18,968 nt of DNA, taken from assembly GCA_012799265.1 (NCBI GenBank), contig JAAZLP010000151.1:1-18968 (forward strand). Direction: 5' to 3'. The stretch's first letter is position 1. Each line of letters begins with the position of its first letter. This DNA comes from Phyllobacteriaceae bacterium (GTDB lineage Bacteria > Pseudomonadota > Alphaproteobacteria > Rhizobiales > Devosiaceae). The position numbers were made by a program, and so were the translations under genes. Positions 1 through 7,064 of the stretch are shown one piece after another. The notes below the pieces were generated by a model. The model was given only the letters and a program-made list of their open reading frames with translations, was not told the DNA's origin and searched no databases.

Positions 1-608
1 CCCGCCGAATTGGCCAGCGAAGCCGGAATCCCCGGGAACTGCGCCATCACCGATCCGAAGAGCGCGAGCTGAGTACGGTTCTTCTCGTGATTAGGCGTAT
101 CGGCACAGGCGAGATGGCTCATGATCATCTGTGGCGCATAGCCCAGCCGCTCAAGCCGCTCGCGGATAACGCTCGCCTCGCTCAACCGGAATCCGGTGCG
201 GTTGATGCCGGTGTCAAAATGGAGCCCGGCCGGATAGGCCTCATTGCGCTCAAGGCATTTGTCTAGCCATTCATCCAGTTGGCTCATCGAGGCCAGCACA
301 GGCATCAGATTCTGCCGGATATAAAGGTTCGCTGCTCCAGGATAGAGGCCCCAGAGCACGAAGATATGAGCTTCCGGCACCGCCGCCCGCACGGCCATGC
401 CTTCGTCCGGCGTCGCCACGAAAAAGAATCGCGCGCCCGCTGCATACAAGGCCTTGCTGGCAGCCTCGATGCCGGTGCCATAGGCGTCGGCCTTTACCAC
501 GGCAGCCGTGAGCACCCCGGCGCTGACCTTGTCGAGCGCCTTCCAGTTTCGGGCCAGTGCCCCCAGATCGATATTCAGTTGGCCGCCCAGGCCCGATGTC
601 AGCGTCAT
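1..608 (-). CDS. alr: Alanine racemase, N-terminal part (cut by the left edge)
   Basis: This PLP enzyme interconverts L- and D-alanine in the cytoplasm and supplies D-Ala for peptidoglycan. About 202 codons are visible, of roughly 370 usual for the family, and the C-terminal beta domain lies outside the window. The frame is open from an ATG at 608. The PLP-lysine motif AVVKADAYGTG puts the Schiff-base lysine near residue 39. HFDTGINRTGF is at about 130-140, followed by SHLACAD and, at the edge, SLANSA, all in the order expected of the fold type III barrel. A His stands at 130, where many bacterial enzymes carry a carbamylated Lys; from memory this is common in alphaproteobacteria and not a sign of inactivity. 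The start is two bases downstream of the dnaB stop, so the two genes are almost certainly cotranscribed. Identity is sure; the full length cannot be judged. Confidence 0.93.
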   Translation of the reverse strand, partial: MTLTSGLGGQLNIDLGALARNWKALDKVSAGVLTAAVVKADAYGTGIEAASKALYAAGARFFFVATPDEGMAVRAAVPEAHIFVLWGLYPGAANLYIRQNLMPVLASMSQLDEWLDKCLERNEAYPAGLHFDTGINRTGFRLSEASVIRERLERLGYAPQMIMSHLACADTPNHEKNRTQLALFGSVMAQFPGIPASLANSA

Positions 609-610
609 GC

Positions 611-2095
611 CTATTCCATGCGTTCGGGCAGATAATCTTCCCGAGCCAAGTTACCAAAGCGGGTAAACTGCGCCTCGAAGCTCAGCTGCACCGTGCCGGT
701 CGGGCCGTGACGCTGCTTGGCGATGATCACTTCCGCCTTGCCGTGCACCTTTTCCATTTCGCTCTGCCAGGTCAGGTGCTCCGGCGTGCCCTCTTTGGGC
801 TCTTTGTTCTTGAGATAGTATTCTTCGCGATAAACGAAAAGCACAACGTCGGCGTCCTGCTCGATGGAGCCGGATTCGCGAAGGTCGGCGAGCTGCGGAT
901 GCTTATCATCGCGCGCTTCGACCTGACGGGAGAGCTGGGACAGCGCAATCACCGGCACCTCCAGTTCCTTCGCCAGCGCCTTCAGCGTGGTGGTGATTTC
1001 CGTCAGTTCCTGCACGCGGTTCTGAGACGAAGCCTTCGATGAGCCAGACAGAAGCTGCAAGTAGTCGACGATGAGGAGGTCGAGGCCCTTCTGGCGCTTG
1101 AGGCGTCGTGCACGTGCGGCCAGCTGCGCCACGGAGATGCCGCCGGTATCGTCGATATAGAGCGGCACCTTGCTCATCATGTTCGATACGTCCACCAGCT
1201 TGGCGAACTGATCGTCGTGGATGCGGCCACGGCGAATATCGGACGAAGAAATCTCTGCCTGCTCCGCCAGAATACGCGTCGCGAGCTGTTCCGAGCTCAT
1301 TTCGAGGCTGAAGAATCCGACAATGCCGCCATTGGCGGTTTTGAAATTGCCGTCCGGCGCCACCTCACCGCGCCAGTTCTTGGCGACATTGTAGGCGATA
1401 TTGGTCACAAGCGAGGTCTTGCCCATGGCGGGACGACCCGCAAGCACGATCAAGTCCGAACGCTGCAGGCCGCCCATCTGCCGGTCGAGGTCATGCAGAT
1501 CGGTCGCAATACCCGAGAGGCCGCCGTCACGCTGGAAGGCCTCGCCCGCCATCTGGATGGAGTGGCTGAGCGCCGTGCCGAAGGCCTGGAAGCCGCCGTC
1601 ATAGCGGCCCTTTTCGGCCAGCTGGAACAGCTCGCCTTCCACCTTTTCGATCTGCTTGACCGGCGTCATCTCGACATCGCTGTCATACGCAACGCTCACC
1701 ATCTCCTCACCCACAAGGATGAGGTTACGGCGGATGGCCAGATCATAGATCGCCTGCCCATAGTCGGCGGCGTTGAGGACCGTCGTCGCTTCTGCCGCCA
1801 GTCGCGACAGATATTGCATCATGGTGACGTCGGGCAGCAGTTGGTCGGGCAGATGGGTCTTGAGCGTTGCCGGTTCTGCAGCCTTGCCGGCGCGGATGAT
1901 CTTGCCGGCGAGTTCGTAGATTTCCCGATGGATGGGCTCGTAAAAGTGCTCCGGCATCAGGAAGTCAGCGACGCGATAGAAGGCGTCGTTATTGATCAAG
2001 ATAGCGCCCAGCAGTGCCTGCTCGACCTCAACATTGTGCGGGGCGATGCGGAACGATTTTTCTTCGGCTGGGTGAAGTCGGGCTATCTCGGCCAT
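611..2095 (-). CDS. dnaB: Replicative DNA helicase DnaB
   Basis: This is the hexameric 5'-3' helicase that unwinds DNA at the replication fork and contacts primase and the polymerase III holoenzyme. The 494-residue protein has the usual DnaB length. The N-terminal scaffold domain begins after residue 15 with NVEVEQALLGAIL. The RecA-like ATPase domain carries Walker A GRPAMGKT at about 220-227 and Walker B LLIVDYLQLL at about 340-349. The ALSQLSR and RESGSIEQDAD motifs follow near the C-terminus. A short insert at about 243-259, between Walker A and the FFSLEMS strand, is of the kind seen in alphaproteobacterial DnaB. No intein is present. The ATG at 2095 has only a weak purine-rich site upstream. 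alr follows after two bases. The upstream region holds a paired TTAA motif and two GANTC sites, described separately. Confidence 0.97.
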   Translation of the reverse strand: MAEIARLHPAEEKSFRIAPHNVEVEQALLGAILINNDAFYRVADFLMPEHFYEPIHREIYELAGKIIRAGKAAEPATLKTHLPDQLLPDVTMMQYLSRLAAEATTVLNAADYGQAIYDLAIRRNLILVGEEMVSVAYDSDVEMTPVKQIEKVEGELFQLAEKGRYDGGFQAFGTALSHSIQMAGEAFQRDGGLSGIATDLHDLDRQMGGLQRSDLIVLAGRPAMGKTSLVTNIAYNVAKNWRGEVAPDGNFKTANGGIVGFFSLEMSSEQLATRILAEQAEISSSDIRRGRIHDDQFAKLVDVSNMMSKVPLYIDDTGGISVAQLAARARRLKRQKGLDLLIVDYLQLLSGSSKASSQNRVQELTEITTTLKALAKELEVPVIALSQLSRQVEARDDKHPQLADLRESGSIEQDADVVLFVYREEYYLKNKEPKEGTPEHLTWQSEMEKVHGKAEVIIAKQRHGPTGTVQLSFEAQFTRFGNLAREDYLPERME

Positions 2096-2150
2096 GAGTC
2101 TCTCGCGGGAGCGTTAACCTTTCTTAACCATGCAGCTTGGGCATGAGTCT
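2096..2150. promoter_or_regulatory. Possible cell-cycle control region upstream of dnaB
   Basis: Two TTAA half-sites lie at 2114-2117 and 2124-2127, separated by six bases, with C following each one on the plus strand. This resembles the alphaproteobacterial CtrA box TTAA-N7-TTAA but is one base short. Two GAGTC sites, which are CcrM methylation targets (GANTC), lie at 2096-2100 and 2145-2149 and flank the pair. The region is directly upstream of the dnaB start codon. That these are functional sites is inference. No convincing -35/-10 pair was found for dnaB here. Confidence 0.35.
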
Positions 2151-2299
2151 TCGACTACCGCCACTAGGGTTAATTGATTGCCAAGACCATGTGTGAACTC
2201 TGGGGACAACGGGGAAGCTCATAATCCTCCCTTGCGGCAGCATTGCGAACGAGTCGCCGCCTCCCGTCCAGCCAAATCCGCCGGCGGATATGCCGCCCC

Positions 2300-2332
2300 A
2301 AAAACAAAAGGGCCAGGAAATCCTGGCCCTTT
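2300..2332 (-). terminator. Intrinsic terminator after rplI
   Basis: A perfect 12-base inverted repeat (2307-2318 with 2321-2332, core AGGGCCAGGA/TCCTGGCCCT) lies about 20 bases beyond the rplI stop. On the minus strand it is followed by a T-rich run reading TTTTGTTTTT, which corresponds to the A-rich plus bases at 2300-2309. It should end the rpsF-rpsR-rplI transcript and separate it from dnaB. Confidence 0.9.
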
Positions 2333-2353
2333 CGCAAATCCGGAGATCTCGAC

Positions 2354-2920
2354 TTAGTCTTCGAAACGGTCGTCCTGGGCAGCGTCGGCCTGGCCGGCTG
2401 CGAAGTCGCCGTCGTCTTCGAGGTCGAAGGTGTGGACGGTGACGTCTTCACCGGCGGCCTGACGTTCAGCTTCATCAGCCGAACGGGCAACGTTGACGGT
2501 GATCGAAACGGCAACTTCAGCGTGCAGGTTCAGGTTCACAGTGTGAACGCCAACCGACTTGATTGCGTCGGTCAGGTCAACCTGGTTGCGCTGAACCGTG
2601 AAGCCGTCGTTTGCCAGGGCTTCAACGATGTCACGGGCAGCAACCGAACCGTAGAGCTGGCCGGTTTCGCCAGCCTGGCGAACCATGACCACGGTGTGGC
2701 CGTTGAGGCCTTCAGCGATGCCGGCAGCGGCCTTGCGGCGCTCTTCGTTGCGCTGTTCGATGTGAGCGCGCTCAGCTTCGAACTTCTTGCGGTTGGCTTC
2801 GGTGGCGCGGAGGGCCTTGCCCTGCGGCAGCAGGTAGTTACGGGCGAAACCGTCCTTGACGTTGACTTCGTCGCCGATGGTGCCGCTGCGGCCGATACGC
2901 TCTAGCAGAATGACTTTCAT
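2354..2920 (-). CDS. rplI: 50S ribosomal protein L9
   Basis: L9 binds 23S rRNA near the base of the L1 stalk and helps maintain reading frame during translation. The N-terminal domain opens MKVILLERIGRSGTIGDEVNVKDG and continues with the FARNYLLPQGKA motif, typical of L9. A long charged helix follows (about residues 45-80), then the C-terminal RNA-binding domain. At 188 residues it is longer than the roughly 150 of E. coli L9; the excess is a strongly acidic tail from about residue 155 (DLEDDGD, ending DDRFED), a pattern common in alphaproteobacteria. An AAAGGA ribosome site lies just upstream of the ATG. It is the third gene of rpsF-rpsR-rplI, 89 bases after rpsR, and a strong terminator follows. 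Confidence 0.97.
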   Translation of the reverse strand: MKVILLERIGRSGTIGDEVNVKDGFARNYLLPQGKALRATEANRKKFEAERAHIEQRNEERRKAAAGIAEGLNGHTVVMVRQAGETGQLYGSVAARDIVEALANDGFTVQRNQVDLTDAIKSVGVHTVNLNLHAEVAVSITVNVARSADEAERQAAGEDVTVHTFDLEDDGDFAAGQADAAQDDRFED

Positions 2921-2942
2921 GTCTTTATTCCTTTGGGCTGTC

Positions 2943-2982
2943 CCGTTCTCTGGGAACGGTTAGGAGCCGCGAACCATTCGCG
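2943..2982 (-). other. Two tandem hairpins in the rpsR-rplI gap
   Basis: Two short perfect inverted repeats sit side by side in the 89-base gap: CCGTTC/GAACGG (2943-2948 with 2954-2959) and CGCGAA/TTCGCG (2968-2973 with 2977-2982). Neither is followed by a T-run on the minus strand, so they do not look like intrinsic terminators. They could be mRNA processing or stability elements that set the dose of L9. Function is unknown. Confidence 0.45.
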
Positions 2983-3009
2983 ACCCCAACGATCCGCTAA
3001 GCGTAGAGC

Positions 3010-3264
3010 TTATTGGACGGCGTACGGCATCAGGCCGATGAAGCGGGCGCGCTTGATGGCGCGGGCCAGTTCACGCTGCTTCTTTGCAGAAACGGCGGTG
3101 ATGCGGCTCGGGACGATCTTGCCGCGCTCGGAAACGTAGCGGGACAGCAGACGGACGTCCTTGTAGTCGATCTTCGGCGCGCCTTCACCCGAGAACGGGC
3201 AGGTCTTGCGACGACGCTGGAACGGGCGGCGGGCCTGGGAAGTGGTAAGGTCTTTGATAGCCAT
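3010..3264 (-). CDS. rpsR: 30S ribosomal protein S18
   Basis: S18 is a small-subunit protein that assembles on 16S rRNA as a heterodimer with S6, whose gene is immediately upstream. The 84-residue protein contains the family signature FSGEGAPKIDYKDVRLLSRY, then the conserved GKIVPSRITAVSAKKQRELARAI segment, and ends in the usual MPYAVQ. Length and sequence are normal for the family. The ATG at 3264 is preceded by an AAAGGAAC ribosome site and lies 18 bases after the rpsF stop, so it shares the rpsF transcript. A gap with two hairpins separates it from rplI. Confidence 0.97.
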   Translation of the reverse strand: MAIKDLTTSQARRPFQRRRKTCPFSGEGAPKIDYKDVRLLSRYVSERGKIVPSRITAVSAKKQRELARAIKRARFIGLMPYAVQ

Positions 3265-3282
3265 GGCTTTTCGTTCCTTTTA

Positions 3283-3681
3283 TTAGAAGCGGCGCGGACG
3301 GCGTTCGCCGGAGAAGCCGCCACGGTCACCACCGCGCGGAGCGTCGCGGTCATCGCGATCGCGCTTCTGCATCATGGCCGACGGGCCTTCTTCCAGCTCG
3401 TCAACGCGAACGGTCATGAAGCGCAGGATGTCTTCATTGATACGCATCTGGCGTTCCATTTCAGCAACGGCCGCCGGCGAGGCGTCGATGTTGAGCAGGG
3501 TGTAGTGAGCCTTGCGGTTCTTGTTGATGCGGTAGGAGAGACCCTTGAGGCCCCAGTATTCGTTCTTGGTGACCTTGCCGCCGCCCTGGGACAGCACTTC
3601 GGTCAGCGCAGCGGTCAGTTCTTCAACCTGCTGCTGGGAAACGTCCTGGCGAGCCAGGAAGATGTGTTCGTAAAGGGCCAT
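3283..3681 (-). CDS. rpsF: 30S ribosomal protein S6
   Basis: S6 pairs with S18 on the platform of the small subunit. The protein opens MALYEHIFLARQDVS and contains the WGLKGLSYRINKNRKAHYTLLNID strand-rich core and the LRFMTVRVDELEEGPS end, all typical. At 132 residues it is longer than the minimal domain of about 100. The extra part is a charged, glycine- and arginine-rich tail from about residue 104 (QKRDRDDRDAPRGGDRGG), probably disordered. An AAGGAAGG ribosome site precedes the ATG. It is the first gene of the ribosomal operon, with a good promoter and a leader of about 175 bases that may serve autoregulation (listed separately). Confidence 0.97.
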   Translation of the reverse strand: MALYEHIFLARQDVSQQQVEELTAALTEVLSQGGGKVTKNEYWGLKGLSYRINKNRKAHYTLLNIDASPAAVAEMERQMRINEDILRFMTVRVDELEEGPSAMMQKRDRDDRDAPRGGDRGGFSGERRPRRF

Positions 3682-3784
3682 TTAATGCGCCTTCCTTTCG
3701 GTTGTCATGAGCAATGCCTGGCGCGGAGCCCCTTCGAAGCCGGAAAGGCGTCAAAGCAGTCTTGCAAAGAGCGGGAACACGGGA

Positions 3785-3846
3785 GGCCGGACTTGTTAAG
3801 GGTCCTGTCTTTCCCAAAGGAAAAACCCTCCGTTCAGCCCCCGGCC
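3785..3846 (-). promoter_or_regulatory. Foldable 5' leader of rpsF, candidate r-protein autoregulatory element
   Basis: On the minus strand the leader RNA can form three nested pairings. The outer helix is GGCCGG (3841-3846) with CCGGCC (3785-3790), the inner one GGGT (3825-3828) with ACCC (3800-3803), and the apical hairpin TTTCC/GGAAA (3810-3814 with 3819-3823). It lies just downstream of the predicted start of transcription and upstream of rpsF. In several bacterial groups the rpsF leader binds the S6:S18 complex for feedback control. I could not match the bulged motif of that family with certainty, so this is a candidate only. Confidence 0.4.
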
Positions 3847-3864
3847 AAACGAATTGCTGGCGTC

Positions 3865-3893
3865 GCTATAGGGGGGATTGGCGGCTGGATCAA
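3865..3893 (-). promoter_or_regulatory. Sigma-70-type promoter of rpsF-rpsR-rplI
   Basis: Read on the minus strand, TTGATC (3888-3893) and TATAGC (3865-3870) are separated by exactly 17 bases. The -35 is preceded by C, giving CTTGAT, close to the alphaproteobacterial CTTGAC consensus, and the -10 is preceded by C. Transcription would start near 3858 and give a leader of about 175 bases before rpsF. It is the best promoter in the window. Confidence 0.7.
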
Positions 3894-3913
3894 GCAAAAA
3901 GCGCCGGAAATGC

Positions 3914-3942
3914 TGAGGGGAGCCGCTCGCACGGCTCCCTCA
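3914..3942 (-). terminator. Hairpin after the PQQ dehydrogenase gene, probable terminator
   Basis: A GC-rich inverted repeat (3914-3925 with 3932-3942, core GGGAGCCG/CGGCTCCC, one bulged base, six-base loop) lies about 20 bases past the stop at 3963. On the minus strand a TTTTT run appears only about 13 bases further on, so it is less canonical than the other terminators here. It insulates the gene from the rpsF promoter just downstream. Confidence 0.55.
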
Positions 3943-3962
3943 TAATAGGCATCTGAGATGTC

Positions 3963-5858
3963 TTACTTAGGGAAGCTGATCACGCCGGAGGACTCAAGGC
4001 TGATCGCCTCGTCGCCAGTCGGCAGGCCATTGACCGAGAGGATATAAGCGGTGATGGCCGCATATTCCTCGTCCGACAGCGAATTTTCCGAACCCGGCGG
4101 CATGGTATGGACCTTAGCCACCAGGTCGCCACCCGTCTGACCTTCCCAGTTTTCGTGGAAGAACTCACCAGCCAGCGGCGGGCCGTAGGTGTTGTTGGTC
4201 AGTTGATCGCCATGGCAAACCGAGCAATTGGCGTCAAAGGAAGGTTTGCCCGCAGCCACCTGGTCAGTCGTAAAGCTTGGCAGGTCGCCGGCCGCTTCAC
4301 CCGCTGCGGCAGTCTCATTGGCTGCAGCATCTTCCGATCCCGCTGCTTCTTCCTGATTCTGTCCGCGCAACGACTGCTCATCGGCCGCTGGCACGCTCGC
4401 CGGGTCGCCTTCTCCCTCATAGGTAAAGGCGAGGATTTCCCCCGGATTGGCCAGCGTGGTCGTGGTGCCGCCTTCCGGATTCTCGGCAACCCCGGTCGAG
4501 TCGGTTGCTACATAGATAGTCTTGCCGTCCGGGCTGATCGCGACGTCGCGATATCGGTTGGCCGACTGGAAGTAGCGTTCGATTGTGCCGGTAACAGCCT
4601 GGCCACTTTCATCGAGCGGCAGCAGATAGATGGAGCCACGCTTCAGCGTCGGTGCGAGCAGCACCTTGCCCCAACCTGGGATGCGGTCGTCGCCACCTTC
4701 ATAATATTGAATGCTGGTCACGCCCACGGTCGGCCAGCAGATGAAGTCGGTGCCGCGGCAATCCGCAACCACGAAGTTCCAGCCGGTCGGCACGGTGAAA
4801 AGCGTTGCGATCGGGTCCTGCATCTCTTCGGTGAAAGCCGTTTCCGGCTCATGCGGCACGTTCTCGGAAATCGCATATTCGCTGAACGTGGTTTCTTCAC
4901 AGGGCGGGTTGGTAGCAAGCTCCCAATTGGCGTGTTCGTACGCCATGTCATCCATGAAGCCCGCGACATTCGGCCAGCCATAATTGCCGCCCTTGACGAG
5001 GATGTTCACCTCATCGTCGGTCTTTGGGCCATGCTCGGTGGCATAAAGTGTGCCGTCAGGGCCGAAATCAATGCCCTGCATGTTGCGGTGGCCATAGGTA
5101 TAGACGTGGCTCTTGACCCCGCCGAGTTCCGGATTGTCGTCCGGAATGCTGCCATCAAGGTTGAGGCGCAGCGACTTGCCGACATAGGCGACATAGTCCT
5201 TCGCTTCGACTTCCTCGGCTGTTGGAAGGCGCTGGGATTCAATCGCCAGACACACATTCGCGCCCTGGTTATTCCCCATGTCGCCAAGCGTATAATAGAG
5301 CGTATTGTCAGGGCCGAGCTTCAGGCGCCCGGAATTGTGGTCATTGCCGGCGGGGAGACCCGTGATCAGGTCCTCCGACTCGCCCAGCGTGCCGTCGGCT
5401 TCGTCATAAGTCAGCCGCACGATTTTGGTGTAGAGCTTGTAATAGGGGCTGCCTTCATCCTTCACCTGAGGATCGGCGCCTTTTTCCTCATCCACATATG
5501 TGTAGGCGGCGTAGACATAGTCATTGCCGGCACCCGTGCCGAGTTCGGGATGCAGCGCCAGACCCATCAGGCCGTCCTGCCCACCGGGGGCGGAGATCTC
5601 ATCGATGGTAATGGCGACATGCTGTTCGCCGGTAGCCGGATCGATCCGGCTGATTTTCTTGCCGGTGCGCTCAGTGGTCCAGATCATGCCATCGGGACCG
5701 ATTTCGATCTCCCACGGGTTTTGCAGACCGCTGATCACCACTGATTGGGAAAACTGTTTTGCGCCGGTCACATAGGAGTCCGGGCTATTCTGCGCCATCG
5801 CTGGGGCTACCAGAGCCGTGGTGGCGAAGAGGGTGCAGGCAAGTAGATGGACGTGCAT
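3963..5858 (-). CDS. PQQ-type aldose sugar dehydrogenase fused to a cytochrome c domain (periplasmic quinohaemoprotein)
   Basis: It probably oxidises an aldose or related alcohol in the periplasm with PQQ and passes electrons through its own haem to the respiratory chain. A signal peptide of about 22 residues ends APAMA before QNSPDS. Residues about 35-470 form a soluble glucose/sorbosone dehydrogenase beta-propeller, seen in YTLGDMGNNQG, HRNMQGIDFGPDG and EHGPKTDDEVN with GGNYGWP. An Ala/Glu-rich linker (about 485-520) leads to a haem domain with CSVCH at 545-549 and a likely axial Met in TMPPG (about 586). An LLAC string near the start is not a credible lipobox, since no basic n-region precedes it. 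A GAGGAG ribosome site fits the ATG at 5858. The substrate cannot be read from sequence, and no PQQ synthesis genes are nearby. It is transcribed alone, between the ribosomal and fatty-acid blocks. Confidence 0.88.
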   Translation of the reverse strand: MHVHLLACTLFATTALVAPAMAQNSPDSYVTGAKQFSQSVVISGLQNPWEIEIGPDGMIWTTERTGKKISRIDPATGEQHVAITIDEISAPGGQDGLMGLALHPELGTGAGNDYVYAAYTYVDEEKGADPQVKDEGSPYYKLYTKIVRLTYDEADGTLGESEDLITGLPAGNDHNSGRLKLGPDNTLYYTLGDMGNNQGANVCLAIESQRLPTAEEVEAKDYVAYVGKSLRLNLDGSIPDDNPELGGVKSHVYTYGHRNMQGIDFGPDGTLYATEHGPKTDDEVNILVKGGNYGWPNVAGFMDDMAYEHANWELATNPPCEETTFSEYAISENVPHEPETAFTEEMQDPIATLFTVPTGWNFVVADCRGTDFICWPTVGVTSIQYYEGGDDRIPGWGKVLLAPTLKRGSIYLLPLDESGQAVTGTIERYFQSANRYRDVAISPDGKTIYVATDSTGVAENPEGGTTTTLANPGEILAFTYEGEGDPASVPAADEQSLRGQNQEEAAGSEDAAANETAAAGEAAGDLPSFTTDQVAAGKPSFDANCSVCHGDQLTNNTYGPPLAGEFFHENWEGQTGGDLVAKVHTMPPGSENSLSDEEYAAITAYILSVNGLPTGDEAISLESSGVISFPK

Positions 5859-5980
5859 GGTCGCTCCTCAGTTGATTCCCTCCCAACGCATGCGACCACG
5901 TTTGGTTCAGCCAAGCTCGCCCAGTGTCTTAATGTTCTGTGTGCAGGCCCGGCACAAAGCGGCGCTTCCGGTCCTTTGCC

Positions 5981-6009
5981 TTGACTCTGCCATAGCGAGC
6001 CTGCAATGC
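5981..6009 (+). promoter_or_regulatory. fabD: Weak candidate promoter for fabD
   Basis: TTGACT, preceded by C and so close to the alphaproteobacterial -35 CTTGAC, lies at 5981-5986. At 17 bases spacing the -10 position reads CAATGC, a poor match. The 210-base region 5859-6068 must hold divergent promoters for the dehydrogenase and for fabD. This is the best plus-strand -35 I could see in it. Confidence 0.3.
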
Positions 6010-6068
6010 CGCTTTAAGACCGTAATAATCCTCCAGCCTTTGCTGGACGCCAGTCAAAGAGGGCACCG

Positions 6069-7016
6069 ATGAGCACCGCCTTTACATTTCCGGGTCAGGG
6101 AAGCCAGGCCGTTGGCATGGGCAAGGAACTTGCTGATGCCTTCCCGGAAGCCCGCGCCGTCTTCCAGGAAGTGGACGATGCGCTGGGCCAGTCGCTGTCC
6201 TCTATCATGTATGAGGGCCCAGAAGACGTTCTGCGTCTGACTGAAAATGCTCAGCCCGCGCTCATGGCCGTCAGCATGGCGGTCATCCGCGTGCTCGAAG
6301 CCAAGGGCGTTACCGTCGCCAGCGCGGCAAAGTATGTCGCCGGCCACTCGCTGGGTGAATATTCTGCCCTCTGCGCTGCGGGCACTTTCTCCATCTCGGA
6401 CGCTGCGCGCCTCCTGCGCACCCGCGGCCTTGCCATGCAGAAAGCCGTTCCCGTGGGGCACGGCGCCATGGCTGCGCTGCTGGGCCTTGATCTGGAAACC
6501 GCCAAGGCTGTTGCCGCTGAAGCCGGGCAGGGCGATGTCTGCGATGTTGCCAATGACAACGCCCCGGGCCAGGTCGTGATCTCGGGCGCCACCGCCGCCA
6601 TCGAGCGCGCCGTCGAAATTGCCAAGGGCAAGGGCGCCAAGCGCGCCATGCTGCTGCCGGTCAGCGCGCCGTTCCACTGTTCGCTCATGCAGCCCGCTGC
6701 CGAAGCCATGCAGGCCGCGCTCGCCGAAGTGCAGATGAATGCGCCGGTGGTGCCGGTCGTCTCCAACGTTCTCGCGGCCCCGATCTCGGACCCGGCTGAA
6801 ATCCGCCAGCGTCTCGTCGAACAGGTCACCGGCGTTGTCCGCTGGACCGAAAGCGTCACCTGGATGGCCAGCGAAGGCGGCATCACCAATCTCGTCGAGC
6901 TGGGCTCGGGTAAGGTGCTCACCGGTCTGGCCAAGCGCATTTCCGGCGATGTCACGGCACAGGCGATCGGTTCGCCGGCCGATATCGACGCCTTCGTCGC
7001 TCAGTTCAACGCCTGA
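6069..7016 (+). CDS. fabD: Malonyl-CoA:ACP transacylase
   Basis: FabD moves malonyl from CoA to acyl carrier protein, providing the chain-extension unit for type II fatty acid synthesis in the cytoplasm. The 315-residue protein starts MSTAFTFPGQGSQAVGMG, the family's N-terminal glycine-rich motif. The nucleophile elbow GHSLGEY at 92-98 gives Ser94. Arg119 lies in RTRGLAMQKA, and the partner His is in SAPFHCSLM at about 203. All match the E. coli triad positions to within two residues. The ATG is preceded by a GAGGG site. It is the first gene of fabD-fabG-acpP-fabF; fabG starts 48 bases downstream without a terminator between them. Confidence 0.97.
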   Translation: MSTAFTFPGQGSQAVGMGKELADAFPEARAVFQEVDDALGQSLSSIMYEGPEDVLRLTENAQPALMAVSMAVIRVLEAKGVTVASAAKYVAGHSLGEYSALCAAGTFSISDAARLLRTRGLAMQKAVPVGHGAMAALLGLDLETAKAVAAEAGQGDVCDVANDNAPGQVVISGATAAIERAVEIAKGKGAKRAMLLPVSAPFHCSLMQPAAEAMQAALAEVQMNAPVVPVVSNVLAAPISDPAEIRQRLVEQVTGVVRWTESVTWMASEGGITNLVELGSGKVLTGLAKRISGDVTAQAIGSPADIDAFVAQFNA

Positions 7017-7064
7017 AGCTTCCCTTCAGGCACCTGAATCAGTTTCTCTCGCAAGAGGCCATAA

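Noticed and set aside
1217..2146. A 309-codon plus-strand frame opposite dnaB
   Set aside because: It mirrors the codon structure of dnaB, has no recognisable domain, and no matching promoter or ribosome site was seen.
2943..2982. Intrinsic terminator between rpsR and rplI
   Set aside because: Neither hairpin is followed by a T-run on the transcribed strand, and rplI has no clear promoter of its own.
4107..5744. A 545-codon open frame on the plus strand opposite the sugar dehydrogenase
   Set aside because: It is antisense to a gene with signal peptide, propeller motifs and haem site, it resembles no family, and long antisense frames are expected in GC-rich DNA.
5835..5846. A lipoprotein signal (LLAC near the N-terminus of the sugar dehydrogenase)
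   Set aside because: Only seven residues with no basic charge precede the Cys, and a normal cleavage site (APAMA before Q) follows the hydrophobic core.
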